Source of the DNA: a virus
Length of the DNA stretch: 49,962 nt
Virus record (IMG/VR): IMGVR_UViG_3300005613_003096
Span: 1-49,962 of that record
Strand: one strand, 5' to 3'
Part shown: positions 1 through 12,072 of the stretch, one piece after another
Layout: every line of letters begins with the position of its first letter
Numbering within the stretch: the first letter of the stretch is position 1
Notes under the pieces: generated by a model
Told to the model about the DNA's origin: nothing
The model's input: the letters and a program-made list of their open reading frames with translations, nothing else
Databases searched by the model: none
Program-made: the position numbers and the translations under genes

Positions 1-1
1 A

Positions 2-841
2 AACTCATACTTTCATCATCGTCCATCAGAGCAAAATCTGATTGAAGACCTTACCATAGAGTCCATCAAGATTCACGGTAAGGACATGATCTATCTTCCT
101 CGTACAGTAAACAATAAAGATGATCTGTTTGGCGAAGACACAATATCCAGTTTTGAAGACTCTTTCTTCATTGAAATGTATATTGCATCAGTCGATGGGT
201 TTGGTGGTGATGGTGACTTCATCAGTAAGTTTGGTTTAGAGATTCGTGATACTGTTGAACTAATCGTTGCAAAGAAACGGTTTCAGTATGAAAGTGACAT
301 GGATCGACCGAGAGAAGGCGATCTCATTTATCTACCTCTTACCAGAGGTCTTTTTGAAATCAAGTTTGTTGAACACGAAAATCCATTCTATCAAGTTGGA
401 AAACTATACACATATAAGTTGTCTTGTGAACTATTTCAATACAGTCAAGAGGACATCGACACGGATCAGTCGGTTATCGATGGTATCGAAGACAGCAAGA
501 AAGAGTTTGCATATGATCTGGAACTTACAAGCGTGAATGGTACATTTAAACTTGCAGAAACAGTCACTTTCACAAACGGAGCAAAAGCAACTGTTTCTGC
601 ATGGGATTCGTCCTCTAAGATTCTTCGTCTGCATGATGTCAGTGGAACAATAGAAAGTGTCACGACAGTCATCGGTGATTCCAGTCTGGCAACAGCATTA
701 GTTTCGACAGTAACAGAAACAACAATACATATTGCCGGTGTCACTTCAGATGCGTTTGATAAGAACGACGAACTTCAGATTGAAGGCAACTCGATATTTG
801 ACTTCACCGACATTGATCCTTTCAGTGAGGGGGGTTATTAA
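2..841 (+). CDS. gp14: Neck protein gp14 (5' end outside window)
   Basis: The reading frame is open from base 2, so the gene begins before the window; the first internal Met is at 86. The protein resembles T4-type gp14, a neck/head-completion protein that closes the filled head and joins it to the tail. Recognisable pieces are SEQNLIEDLTIESIKIHG before residue M86nt, the stretch KDMIYLPRTVNNKDDLFGED, and FGLEIRDT further on. The first part is the conserved gp14 domain; the C-terminal third is a Thr/Ser-rich beta-type segment. The stop codon abuts the TTG start of gene 15, and genes 14-15-16-17 follow the canonical T4 order. Identification is by sequence pattern and synteny. Confidence 0.85.
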   Translation, partial: NSYFHHRPSEQNLIEDLTIESIKIHGKDMIYLPRTVNNKDDLFGEDTISSFEDSFFIEMYIASVDGFGGDGDFISKFGLEIRDTVELIVAKKRFQYESDMDRPREGDLIYLPLTRGLFEIKFVEHENPFYQVGKLYTYKLSCELFQYSQEDIDTDQSVIDGIEDSKKEFAYDLELTSVNGTFKLAETVTFTNGAKATVSAWDSSSKILRLHDVSGTIESVTTVIGDSSLATALVSTVTETTIHIAGVTSDAFDKNDELQIEGNSIFDFTDIDPFSEGGY

Positions 842-1724
842 TTGTTTACCTACTTTAACAATAAAGCGATTCGCAATCTAGTGGTCGCATTTGGTTCACT
901 GTTCAACAACATGTATGTGAAAAGGTTCAATGCAGATGGTTCTGTGAAGCAGTCCATTCGTGTTCCTCTCGCGTATGGCTCTAAAGAAAAATACATTCGC
1001 ATTCTCGAAGAAGGCGGCGGTATTCGCAACGAAGACGGTGAGATTGTTCAAATGACTCTTCCGAGAATGAGTTTTGAACTTACGAACATGTCTTACGATA
1101 GCACAAGAAAACGACAGACAGTCCTAAGGCATCGTCAGTTACCGCAAGAAAACAGTGACAGTGCAGGGTATTCTTATTCAGAAGTGCCTTATCAGTTTAC
1201 CTTTGAACTCTACATTATGTCGAAGTTTATGGATGAAGCACTACAGATTGTAGAGCAGATTCTTCCATACTTCACACCGGAGTTTACTGTTACACTAAAC
1301 CCGACAGATGTTCACAAGAAAGTAGATGTCCCAATCTATCTTTCGTCTGTCTCCAGCACCGATGACTACGAAGGATCTCTTGATACTCGTAGGCTTATCA
1401 CATATACACTTACATTTACTGTAAATTCGTATGTGTATGGAAGAATCTACTCACAAGGAACTATTCGCAGAATCTTTGCTACTCTGTTTGATATGAACGA
1501 TGTCACGAATGGTATCACCGCACCATATGCGGGTGTTTCGTCGGGTGTACCGTTCAACTATGGTCTAACGGCAGATCCGAACGGCATAAATGATGGTATG
1601 GCATTGTCTATGGTTGATATTGGTGTATCTGGACCAAACGCAACAGTAGATGACTTTGATTCGGTTGTAACTATTCGCCCATATGGATTCACTAGTGGCT
1701 TTATTACTGCGTTTGGAGATATCA

Positions 1725-1732
<8 letters not shown>
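842..1732 (+). CDS. gp15: Tail sheath stabiliser / tail completion protein gp15
   Basis: This 296-residue protein matches the T4 gp15 family, the hexameric terminator that caps the tail tube and sheath and binds the neck. The N-terminus (MFTYFNNKAIRNLVVAFGSL) and the segment with VPLAYGSKEKYIRI are typical. The start is a TTG placed directly after the gene 14 stop, with a G-rich ribosome site (GAGGGGGG) just upstream. Its last 8 bases overlap the start of gene 16, which suggests translational coupling. Length is close to T4 gp15 (272 residues). Confidence 0.88.
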
Positions 1733-4979
<3,247 letters not shown>

Positions 4980-5002
<23 letters not shown>

Positions 5003-5306
5003 AAATTTCAAAGTATTAACTCCGTCTGGTAATCAATCTTTTTCTCACATACAAAAATTTAAGAGAAAAGGATACATACACTTTCAGTTCGACGATAATA
5101 CCGAACTAAAGGTATCACCCAAACATCCATTTATCGTTAACGGTGTAAAAAAGTTGGCGTGCGATATGTCAACCGATGATGTTATCGACGGAAAAAGAAA
5201 AAATATTTTTCACATCGAGTTTGTGGACGAAGATATCGAATTATACGATCTATTGAATGTGGAAAATGGCAATCTATACTACACCAATGATCTTGTATCG
5301 CATAAC
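4980..5306 (+). mobile_element. C-half of the atypically split gp17 intein (109 residues, ends SHN before Cys+1)
   Basis: This part contains everything a Hint domain has after its first beta strands. There is a block B-like LKVSPKHPFIVNG (S-x-x-H), a CDMSTDDVIDG turn, block F (ELYDLLNVENGNLYYTNDL) and block G (VSHN) directly before Cys of the C-extein. Together with the 35-residue N-half it makes a complete roughly 144-residue mini-intein without an internal endonuclease. The Ser1 and Cys+1 nucleophile pair is unusual. Penultimate His and terminal Asn are intact, so the C-terminal cleavage chemistry is expected to work. Confidence 0.88.
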
Positions 5307-6197
5307 TGTGACTTCCTACAATCTACGGGAACTCTCATTGACGGTGAAAGATTACGATTGCTTACTTATTCTAGACCAAAAATTTCAAACACGAACGGGT
5401 TTAAAATTTACGAAGAACCCATCGAAGATCACAAATACATGTTGGTGTGCGATGTGTCTAGAGGTGTTGGAAAAGACTTCCATGCGTTTTCTGTTCTTGA
5501 CATAACCAAACCACCATACAAACAGGTTGCTACCTTCAGAAACAACGAACTGTCACCTCTTGTTTTGCCAAGTGCAATCTATCCTGTGCTTCGTCAATAC
5601 AACAATGCTTTTGCTCTGATTGAAGTCAACGATATTGGCGCACAAGTAGCAGACATTCTCAAACATGATATGGAGTATCCCAATATTCTTGGTACATCAT
5701 ATCGTGGTAGAAAAGGTCAAGTTCTTGGAGAGGGGTTCGGAAATGAAGCACAAAACGCAAATGGTATTCGTACTACTACTCCGATCAAAAGAATCGGATG
5801 TTCACTTCTTAAATCACTGATTGTCGAAAATAAATTAATCATCGAGGACTATTGGACCATCGATGAACTTACAACATTTGTTGCTACCAAAGAATCATAT
5901 GAAGCAGAAAAAGGACATCACGACGATTTAGTAATGACTCTTGTGTTGTTTTCTTGGGCTACAAGCCAAGAGTATTTCAAAGAACTGTTGGACACTGACA
6001 TACGAAAAGCGATTTACGAGAATTCTTTAGACAAAATCGAAGAGGAAATGACTCCTTTTGGGTTTATTGAGTACGGAGATTCTGTTGAAGACACCTTCGT
6101 GGACGAATCAGGAACACTTTGGACAGTGGACAATGATCCGTCTCGTCAGTGGTGGAATCTCGATCAAGACAACCGGGGATCCTCTGGATGGTATTGA
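4980..6197 (+). CDS. gp17: Split-intein C-half fused to terminase large subunit gp17 C-terminal (nuclease) domain
   Basis: Residues 1-109 are the intein C-half and residues 110-405 are the gp17 C-extein starting CDFLQSTGTLIDG. The extein carries the RNase H-fold headful nuclease: an acidic residue in MLVCDVSRGVGKDFHAF, another in FALIEVNDIGAQ, and HHDDLVMTLVLFSW. These match the three catalytic acids of T4 gp17 (D401, E458, D542). It has no ATPase domain of its own, so it can only work after trans-splicing, or non-covalent assembly, with the product of the 2176 gene. The start ATG overlaps the endonuclease gene by 23 bases and has only a weak upstream GAG site. Confidence 0.92.
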
Positions 6198-6215
6198 TGT
6201 CAAGATTTGAAAATC

Positions 6216-6223
6216 CATAAATA
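6216..6223 (+). promoter_or_regulatory. Probable late promoter box upstream of gene 18
   Basis: CATAAATA differs from the T4 late consensus TATAAATA at its first base. It lies in the 61-base gap between genes 17 and 18, 36 bases before the gene 18 ATG, which has its own AAGGAG site. Promoter activity is inferred from match and position. Confidence 0.5.
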
Positions 6224-6258
6224 AGACCGAATAAAGTTATCTAATCAAGGAGATATTC

Positions 6259-8562
6259 ATGGGTTTTCAAGTTTCTCCAGGCGTAAATGTCACTGAGAAG
6301 GATCTCACAAACCTAGTACCATCTGTAGCAACAACAACAGGTGCGTTTTGTGGTTACTTCAACTGGGGTCCAGCAGAACAAATCGTCCAGATCGACAGTG
6401 AGCGATCTCTTATCGAAACATTTGGTTATCCAAACAACAAAAACGCAGAGTATTGGTTCTCTGCTGCAAACTTTCTGAGTTACGGAAACGATCTTCGAGT
6501 AGTTCGCAAGACTACCGCAGGAGCAGCAAACTCCATCGTTCGTGGGTTGGCAGAGCAAGGTGTTTCAAATATTTACGACTTTACCGGTGGACTTACCGGT
6601 GGTACATCAGGCATTCTCATCAAGAATGCAGATGACTACTATGATGGCATTCCGGTAGTAGGTGTTAGTGGTCTTGGTGGTCCAGACGAAGACTCACTTG
6701 GTATTGGTGGTGCAGATTATGTTCCTTTCGTTGCGAAGTACCCCGGTGGTTTGGCAAATAATCTCAGCGTTTCGATCTCAGATATACCAGAAGAAATTTT
6801 TTATGGTGGAATCACTACACAGTCAGGCTCCGGTGTCACATTTATCACTAGCAACAACGAAACAGTTCTCGCTGGTGTTTTAGAAGTCGCTGGTGTTTCG
6901 ACAACAGTTAGTGGGGGCGGTGGCGATCCCGGCGGCATCGGCAGCGGCGGTGGTGGTGGAAATCAAACTATCATTGAAACAATTCCACTCGACTTTGTTG
7001 GTCAAATAGCAAGAGGTGACTATGTTCGTCTCAGCGGAACGAACTCAATTTACACCGTAGTTGGATTCAGCGGTGGTACTGCATCACCTTCAAGTGCAAC
7101 AATCAACGTTGACAATGTTACTAATTCAAACCACTACAACGAAGCGACTAACTACACACATGTTTATGTAACACCGGAACTTCTTCCAGAAGATGTCGGT
7201 TCTGGTATCACCGCAACCGTTCTGTGGAGATATAACGAAAACTTTGATCGTTTCCCAACAACATCAACACAAGCAGAAACATACGGTCTGAGAAACGACG
7301 AAGTTCAAATCGCAGTAATTGACCGAACAGGTCTTATTTCTGGTGCGCCAGGTACTGTTATTGAAACATTCACCGGTTCCAAAGCAAGAGATTCAAAGAA
7401 GTTCGATGGAACTTCCAACTACTATGTAAATGTCATCAATCAAACCTCCAAGTATATCTGGTGGGGCGATCACCCAGCGGGTGAACTTGTAAATCAAGAC
7501 GGTATCTTCGGTGGAATAACCGCAGGTAGACCTTGGGGCGATTCATTTGAGGAAATTCGCACCGGTGACGGAGATTCCGGTCAAGGGACTAAGTTTGAAC
7601 GTCTTGTTCGTAACTTCTACGGTGACATGAATGCAGGTATCGATGGTTCTACCGCAGAACTGTTCTCGGGCGCCAATAACGACAGACTCTACACAAACGG
7701 TTATGAATTGTTTGAAGACTCTGAAACTGTCGATATCGCACTTATCGTTGGTGGTCCTGCCGAATCAACACTTGCAAAGAAACTCGTTGAACTTGCAGAA
7801 AAGAGAAAGGATGCCGTAACATTCCTCTCTCCTATTCGTACAGCAGTTGTAAACAACAACACACCAAATCTTAAGGTATCTGCTGTAGTTAACTACTACA
7901 ATGTTCTGTTGAACAAGTCGTCTTCGTACGGTTTCTTTGACAGTGGTTGGAAGTATCAATACGATCGTTATAACGATGTGTATAGATGGATTCCTTTGAA
8001 CGGAGATACTGCCGGTTTGACAGCAAGAACAGAATTCAATACTGACGCTTGGTTCTCTCCAGCAGGTTTCAACCGTGGACAGATCAATAATGTTGTCAAG
8101 TTGTCATACAACCCAAGCAAGTCTCTTCGAGACACACTCTACAAGAACAACATCAACCCTGTTGTTTCGTTCCCCGGAGAAGGAACAATTCTCTATGGTG
8201 ACAAGACAATGCAGAGAAAGGCTTCTGCATTCGATCGACTGAATGTCAGACGACTCTTCATCGTTCTTGAAAAGGCTATCGCAACCGCTGCGAAGTTCTT
8301 CCTGTTTGAATTCAACGATCAGTTTACTCGCGCACAGTTTGTTTCCACAGTTGAGCCATTCTTGCGTGAAGTAAGAGGTCGTCGCGGTATTACAGATTTC
8401 CGTGTAGTTTGCGACGAAACAAACAATACTGGAGATGTAATCGACCGAAACGAATTCGTTGCAGACATTTTTATCAAGCCTGCTCGTTCAATTAACTACA
8501 TCCAACTCAACTTTGTTGCAGTTCGTACGGATGTCAACTTTGAAGAAGTTCTTGGAGCCTAA
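6259..8562 (+). CDS. gp18: Contractile tail sheath protein gp18
   Basis: A 767-residue tail sheath subunit, the protein whose rearrangement drives tail contraction. The N-terminus MGFQVSPGVNVTEKDLTNLV is the diagnostic 'SPGV...E.D' start of T4-like sheaths. The C-terminal domain has the conserved FNRGQI and LNVRRLFIVLEKAIATAAKFFLFEFND segments (given here in parts), ending in the strand that binds the neighbouring subunit. It is longer than T4 gp18 (659); the extra length lies in the middle, including a Gly-rich linker around residues 217-235 (SGGGGDPGGIGSGGGGGN), probably a surface loop. A good ribosome site (AAGGAGATATTC) precedes the ATG. Confidence 0.95.
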   Translation: MGFQVSPGVNVTEKDLTNLVPSVATTTGAFCGYFNWGPAEQIVQIDSERSLIETFGYPNNKNAEYWFSAANFLSYGNDLRVVRKTTAGAANSIVRGLAEQGVSNIYDFTGGLTGGTSGILIKNADDYYDGIPVVGVSGLGGPDEDSLGIGGADYVPFVAKYPGGLANNLSVSISDIPEEIFYGGITTQSGSGVTFITSNNETVLAGVLEVAGVSTTVSGGGGDPGGIGSGGGGGNQTIIETIPLDFVGQIARGDYVRLSGTNSIYTVVGFSGGTASPSSATINVDNVTNSNHYNEATNYTHVYVTPELLPEDVGSGITATVLWRYNENFDRFPTTSTQAETYGLRNDEVQIAVIDRTGLISGAPGTVIETFTGSKARDSKKFDGTSNYYVNVINQTSKYIWWGDHPAGELVNQDGIFGGITAGRPWGDSFEEIRTGDGDSGQGTKFERLVRNFYGDMNAGIDGSTAELFSGANNDRLYTNGYELFEDSETVDIALIVGGPAESTLAKKLVELAEKRKDAVTFLSPIRTAVVNNNTPNLKVSAVVNYYNVLLNKSSSYGFFDSGWKYQYDRYNDVYRWIPLNGDTAGLTARTEFNTDAWFSPAGFNRGQINNVVKLSYNPSKSLRDTLYKNNINPVVSFPGEGTILYGDKTMQRKASAFDRLNVRRLFIVLEKAIATAAKFFLFEFNDQFTRAQFVSTVEPFLREVRGRRGITDFRVVCDETNNTGDVIDRNEFVADIFIKPARSINYIQLNFVAVRTDVNFEEVLGA

Positions 8563-8598
8563 TCAGATCACCTAGATATCTGAGGAGAAAACAATCAG

Positions 8599-9138
8599 AT
8601 GAACATTTCAACTTTTCTTACAAATCTTAAGTCTAAAGGAATCGCTCGTCCGAACCTCTTTGAAGTTACTGGTGTAATTGGTCCTAGCGGAGCATTGAAC
8701 CCAGTGTCTGAATCGATCTATGTTCGATCAGCGAGCGTCCCACCGTCAACACTCGGTGAAATCACAGTTCCTTACCGTGGTAGAGTAGCAAAAATTCCAG
8801 GCGATCGAACATTCGATAACTGGTCAATCACAGTAATCAGCGATGAAGGCTACGATCTTCATAACCGATTCCTTCGTTGGGCAAACTCCATCAACGGAGT
8901 TGAAACCAATGTCGGTGAAGGAACAGGAGCAGGAGAAATTTTCGGTGCCCCAATCTATCAGGATTGGCAAGTTTCGACTCTTGCAAAAGACGGTTCTCGT
9001 ACAAGAACATGGAATCTTGTAGGTTGCTGGCCTATTTCAATCGGTGCGATTGAAGTCGCAGCAGATTCAAATGACAGTTTTGCGGAATTTACCGTAGACA
9101 TTGCTTATCAATACTACACAACTGAAGGTGTAGTCTGA
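8599..9138 (+). CDS. gp19: Tail tube protein gp19
   Basis: A 179-residue inner tail tube subunit, which polymerises inside the sheath and carries DNA. The sequence MNISTFLTNLKSKGIARPNLFEV, then PPSTLGEITVPYRGRVAKIPGDR (given here in pieces), is the T4 gp19 family pattern, and the length is close to T4 gp19 (163). Synteny with gp18 before and gp20 after is exact. A GAGGAG ribosome site lies upstream at 8581-8586. A distant paralogue occurs downstream at 14617. Confidence 0.93.
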   Translation: MNISTFLTNLKSKGIARPNLFEVTGVIGPSGALNPVSESIYVRSASVPPSTLGEITVPYRGRVAKIPGDRTFDNWSITVISDEGYDLHNRFLRWANSINGVETNVGEGTGAGEIFGAPIYQDWQVSTLAKDGSRTRTWNLVGCWPISIGAIEVAADSNDSFAEFTVDIAYQYYTTEGVV

Positions 9139-9160
9139 TTCAAACAACAATGGGGTTCTA

Positions 9161-10720
9161 ATGATTGATTTATTTGGTTACACTTTTGGTAAAAAGAATC
9201 CAAAAATAGGCGCCGAGTCTCTGTCAAAGAGACCGGTGTCTTTTGTTCCACCGGATAGCGAAGACGGTGCATCGTTTGTTGATGCAACCGCAGGGTTTTT
9301 TGGTTCGATTGTGGACTTCGACGGTCAAATCAAAAACGACAGACAACTTGTTTACAAGTATCGAGAAATGTCCTTACATTCTGAAGTTGATTCGGCAATC
9401 GATGATATCGTTAACGAAGCAATCGTTATTGATGATTTAAAAAATATTGTCGAATTAAATCTAGATCATGCCGATATGACAAATGCGACCAAGGACAAAA
9501 TTCAGAAAGAGTTCGACGAGATTTTAAACCTTTTGAATTTTCATAACAAAGGTTATGATATCTTTCGTAAATGGTACATTGACGGAAAAATTTTCTATCA
9601 TGCGATTGTACCACAGGACGCTCCGCAAAAAGGCATCGTTGAACTTCGTCCTGTAGATGCTGCAAAAATGCAAAAAATTCGAGAAGTCGAAAAGAAAGTA
9701 ATTAGTGGTCCAGAAACAGGAAATGCACCAGTTGAAGTGGTGGAAAATGTTTCAGAATGGTATCTCTATACAGACGACGATACTTACAGTTCGTCCAGCC
9801 CAAATTGGCTTGGTCACACTTCTCAGACAAACAATGGGCTAAAAATTCACCCGAATGCAATTGTTTATTGTCATTCTGGTCTGTTTGATTTGCAAAAAAG
9901 ACGCACATACGGTTATCTACACAAGGCAATCAAACCACTCAATCAGTTACGAATGATAGAGGATGCAGTAGTCATCTATCGCATCTCTCGCGCTCCTGAA
10001 AGACGGATTTTCTACATCGACGTCGGTTCTTTGCCAAAAAATAAAGCGGAACAGTATCTTCGTGATATCATGAACCGGTATCGCAACAAGTTAATGTACG
10101 ATGCTGCAACTGGAGAAGTACGCGACGACAGACGCTTTCAATCGATGCTTGAAGATTTTTGGCTCCCACGAAGAGAAGGTGGTAGAGGAACAGAAATTAC
10201 CACACTGCCAGGTGGTGAAAATCTTGGCAAAATGGAAGATGTGGAATATTTCAAAGAGAAATTATATCGCTCTCTAAATGTTCCCGTTTCCCGCCTTCAG
10301 TCTGACAATGGATTTAATATGGGAAGATCTTCAGAGATCACCCGAGATGAATTAAAGTTTTTCAAATTCATTGAAAAGTTACGATTGAAGTTTTCTGATC
10401 TGTTTATCCAGACACTCAAAATTCAACTTACCGCCAAAAACATCATGTCGGAAGAAGAGTTCGAGCAAATTAAAAACAAATTTCAGTTCGACTATGCAAG
10501 AGATTCATACTTTACTGAACTAAAGAACACCGAAATTCTTTCAAATAGAATGAATCTTCTTCGTGATATCAAAGAGCATGTTGGAACATATTACTCTCAC
10601 GAATTTATTCGCAAGAAGATTCTCAAGCAATCCGAAGAAGATATCAAGGATATCGACAACCAGCTACAGAAGGAGCGGGAAGAAGGTCGAATCACAGACG
10701 ACACGAAGGAGTTCTATTGA
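9161..10720 (+). CDS. gp20: Portal vertex protein gp20
   Basis: A 519-residue portal protein, the dodecameric ring at the packaging vertex that docks the gp17 motor and later the neck. Conserved T4 portal segments are visible: KYREMSLHSEVDSAIDDIVN near residue 68, RTYGYLHKAIKPLNQLRMIEDA, VIYRISRAPERRIFYIDVGS, and VPVSRLQSDNGFNMGRSSEI. Length matches T4 gp20 (524). The gene lies between the tube gene and the prohead core genes as in T4. Its stop overlaps the ATG of the next gene by one base. Confidence 0.95.
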   Translation: MIDLFGYTFGKKNPKIGAESLSKRPVSFVPPDSEDGASFVDATAGFFGSIVDFDGQIKNDRQLVYKYREMSLHSEVDSAIDDIVNEAIVIDDLKNIVELNLDHADMTNATKDKIQKEFDEILNLLNFHNKGYDIFRKWYIDGKIFYHAIVPQDAPQKGIVELRPVDAAKMQKIREVEKKVISGPETGNAPVEVVENVSEWYLYTDDDTYSSSSPNWLGHTSQTNNGLKIHPNAIVYCHSGLFDLQKRRTYGYLHKAIKPLNQLRMIEDAVVIYRISRAPERRIFYIDVGSLPKNKAEQYLRDIMNRYRNKLMYDAATGEVRDDRRFQSMLEDFWLPRREGGRGTEITTLPGGENLGKMEDVEYFKEKLYRSLNVPVSRLQSDNGFNMGRSSEITRDELKFFKFIEKLRLKFSDLFIQTLKIQLTAKNIMSEEEFEQIKNKFQFDYARDSYFTELKNTEILSNRMNLLRDIKEHVGTYYSHEFIRKKILKQSEEDIKDIDNQLQKEREEGRITDDTKEFY

Positions 10721-11358
10721 TGAACGATATCGATAAACGATTCATATACGAACAAGAAACTGTTGTTACAAAGACAACAGAAAAACCCGCTACAGCAAAT
10801 GATCCCGAAATCGCTCTCGATCCGAAGTTAGAGAAGGAGTTTTTTCTGGATGCAATTGATTTTCATGGACACACAATTACAGTAAAAACTCTTGGAACTG
10901 GTCCAACATCACCAGTGGTTGTTTATATCGATGATAAGAGATGGGAAATGTTTCCCGGTCCAAAGCGTGCATTACAAGCAGCCAAAAAACATGTAAAATC
11001 ATTGGGTAAAAAAGAACAAAACAATAAATACTCTACGGCAGAAAAAACACAGGAGTCCAAAGAAATGAAAAATTTCATGTCTTACCTATTAGAAGGTAAT
11101 CTTCAGGGTGCGAGAGAGTTTACGAGAAACCAACTCTACAAAAACGCGAAACAACTTATTTACAAAGAATCCAAGAAAATCGCTTCTAAGATCGGTGAAG
11201 TAAACGACGAAATCGAAGACGAAATCGAAGAAGCAGACGACAAGAAATCTGCAAACGACAAGAAAACCACAAGTAGTGATAAGAACGACAAGAAGAGTGA
11301 TTATGACTACGGTTCTACTGTTCGACGCGGAGTTCGTGTCAACCTACGATCCACCTGA
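10720..11358 (+). CDS. Probable prohead core protein between gp20 and gp21 (gp67/68-like position)
   Basis: A 212-residue hypothetical protein. ATG 10720 is chosen because AAGGAG (10706-10711) lies 8 bases upstream. Residues about 40-90 form a small domain (FFLDAIDFHGHTITVKTLGT ... VYIDDKRWEMFPG). From about residue 115 a helical segment follows (MKNFMSYLLEGNLQGAREFT), reminiscent of T4 core proteins gp67/68. The C-terminus is a highly charged, Lys/Asp/Glu-rich low-complexity tail. In T4 the small core genes 67 and 68 sit exactly here, between portal and protease genes. A role as internal core protein processed by gp21 is inferred from position and composition. Confidence 0.5.
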   Translation: MNDIDKRFIYEQETVVTKTTEKPATANDPEIALDPKLEKEFFLDAIDFHGHTITVKTLGTGPTSPVVVYIDDKRWEMFPGPKRALQAAKKHVKSLGKKEQNNKYSTAEKTQESKEMKNFMSYLLEGNLQGAREFTRNQLYKNAKQLIYKESKKIASKIGEVNDEIEDEIEEADDKKSANDKKTTSSDKNDKKSDYDYGSTVRRGVRVNLRST

Positions 11359-11379
11359 TACTACAATACGGAAATTTCA

Positions 11380-12030
11380 ATGAGACTCATCACAGAAGTT
11401 AACGACAACATCGATGTTCTAGTAATCTCAGAGGAAAACGATCCTCAGAAAAACTATTACATTTCCGGTGTTTTCATGCAGTCAGAAAAGAAAAACCGAA
11501 ACGGAAGAGTATATCCAAAAGACACTCTACTGAAAGAGGTGAATCGTTATAATGAAGAGATCGTAAAGAACAATAGAGCAATGGGCGAACTTGGACACCC
11601 CGAAGGTCCATCAGTCAATCTGGAAAGAGTTTCGCACATCATTAAAGAACTTTATGTTGCCGGAAACGATGTGCATGGGAAAGCAAAAATTCTCAATACT
11701 CCTTATGGACAGATCGTCAAGAATCTGATCGATGAGGGTGCAAAACTCGGAGTTTCTTCGAGAGGTATGGGTTCTTTGCGAGCAGAAAAAGACGGAACCA
11801 ATGTGGTACAAGAAGACTTTTTGCTTGCCGCTGTTGACATTGTTGCAGATCCATCAGCACCAGACGCATTCGTAAATGGCGTCATGGAAGGTAAAGAATG
11901 GGTATGGAACAATGGTGTTCTTCAACCAGTAGAAATCGAAAAAATGAAAAAGAAGATCACAAGAACAGAAAAGAGAATGCTAGAAGAAGCGAAAATCAAG
12001 ATGTTTGAATACTTTATCTCTAGGCTGTAA
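11380..12030 (+). CDS. gp21: Prohead core protein protease gp21
   Basis: A 216-residue serine protease that matures the prohead by cutting scaffold, core and capsid proteins. It has the herpes-protease-like fold signature of the T4 gp21 family: YYISGVFMQSEKKNRNGRVY, the catalytic His region RAMGELGHPEGP, and the Ser region KLGVSSRGMGSL, followed by VDIVADPSAPDAFVNGVMEG. Length equals T4 gp21 (about 212). The substrates are encoded alongside it (core gene 10720, scaffold 12073, capsid 13178). A late promoter box for the next gene lies just after the stop. Confidence 0.94.
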   Translation: MRLITEVNDNIDVLVISEENDPQKNYYISGVFMQSEKKNRNGRVYPKDTLLKEVNRYNEEIVKNNRAMGELGHPEGPSVNLERVSHIIKELYVAGNDVHGKAKILNTPYGQIVKNLIDEGAKLGVSSRGMGSLRAEKDGTNVVQEDFLLAAVDIVADPSAPDAFVNGVMEGKEWVWNNGVLQPVEIEKMKKKITRTEKRMLEEAKIKMFEYFISRL

Positions 12031-12034
12031 AAAG

Positions 12035-12042
12035 TATAAATA
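12035..12042 (+). promoter_or_regulatory. Late promoter box upstream of gene 22
   Basis: Exact TATAAATA in the short gap between genes 21 and 22, 30 bases before the gene 22 ATG. It is followed by a ribosome site (AAAGGAGAA). The match to the T4 late consensus and the placement before an abundantly needed scaffold gene support promoter function. Confidence 0.72.
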
Positions 12043-12072
12043 CACAAAGTAATACTCAAAGGAGAATACCAA

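Noticed and set aside
1683-1724. Upstream start (1683) for gp16
   Set aside because: It would overlap gene 15 by 50 bases and lacks a ribosome site, while TTG 1725 has GGAG at 6-base spacing.
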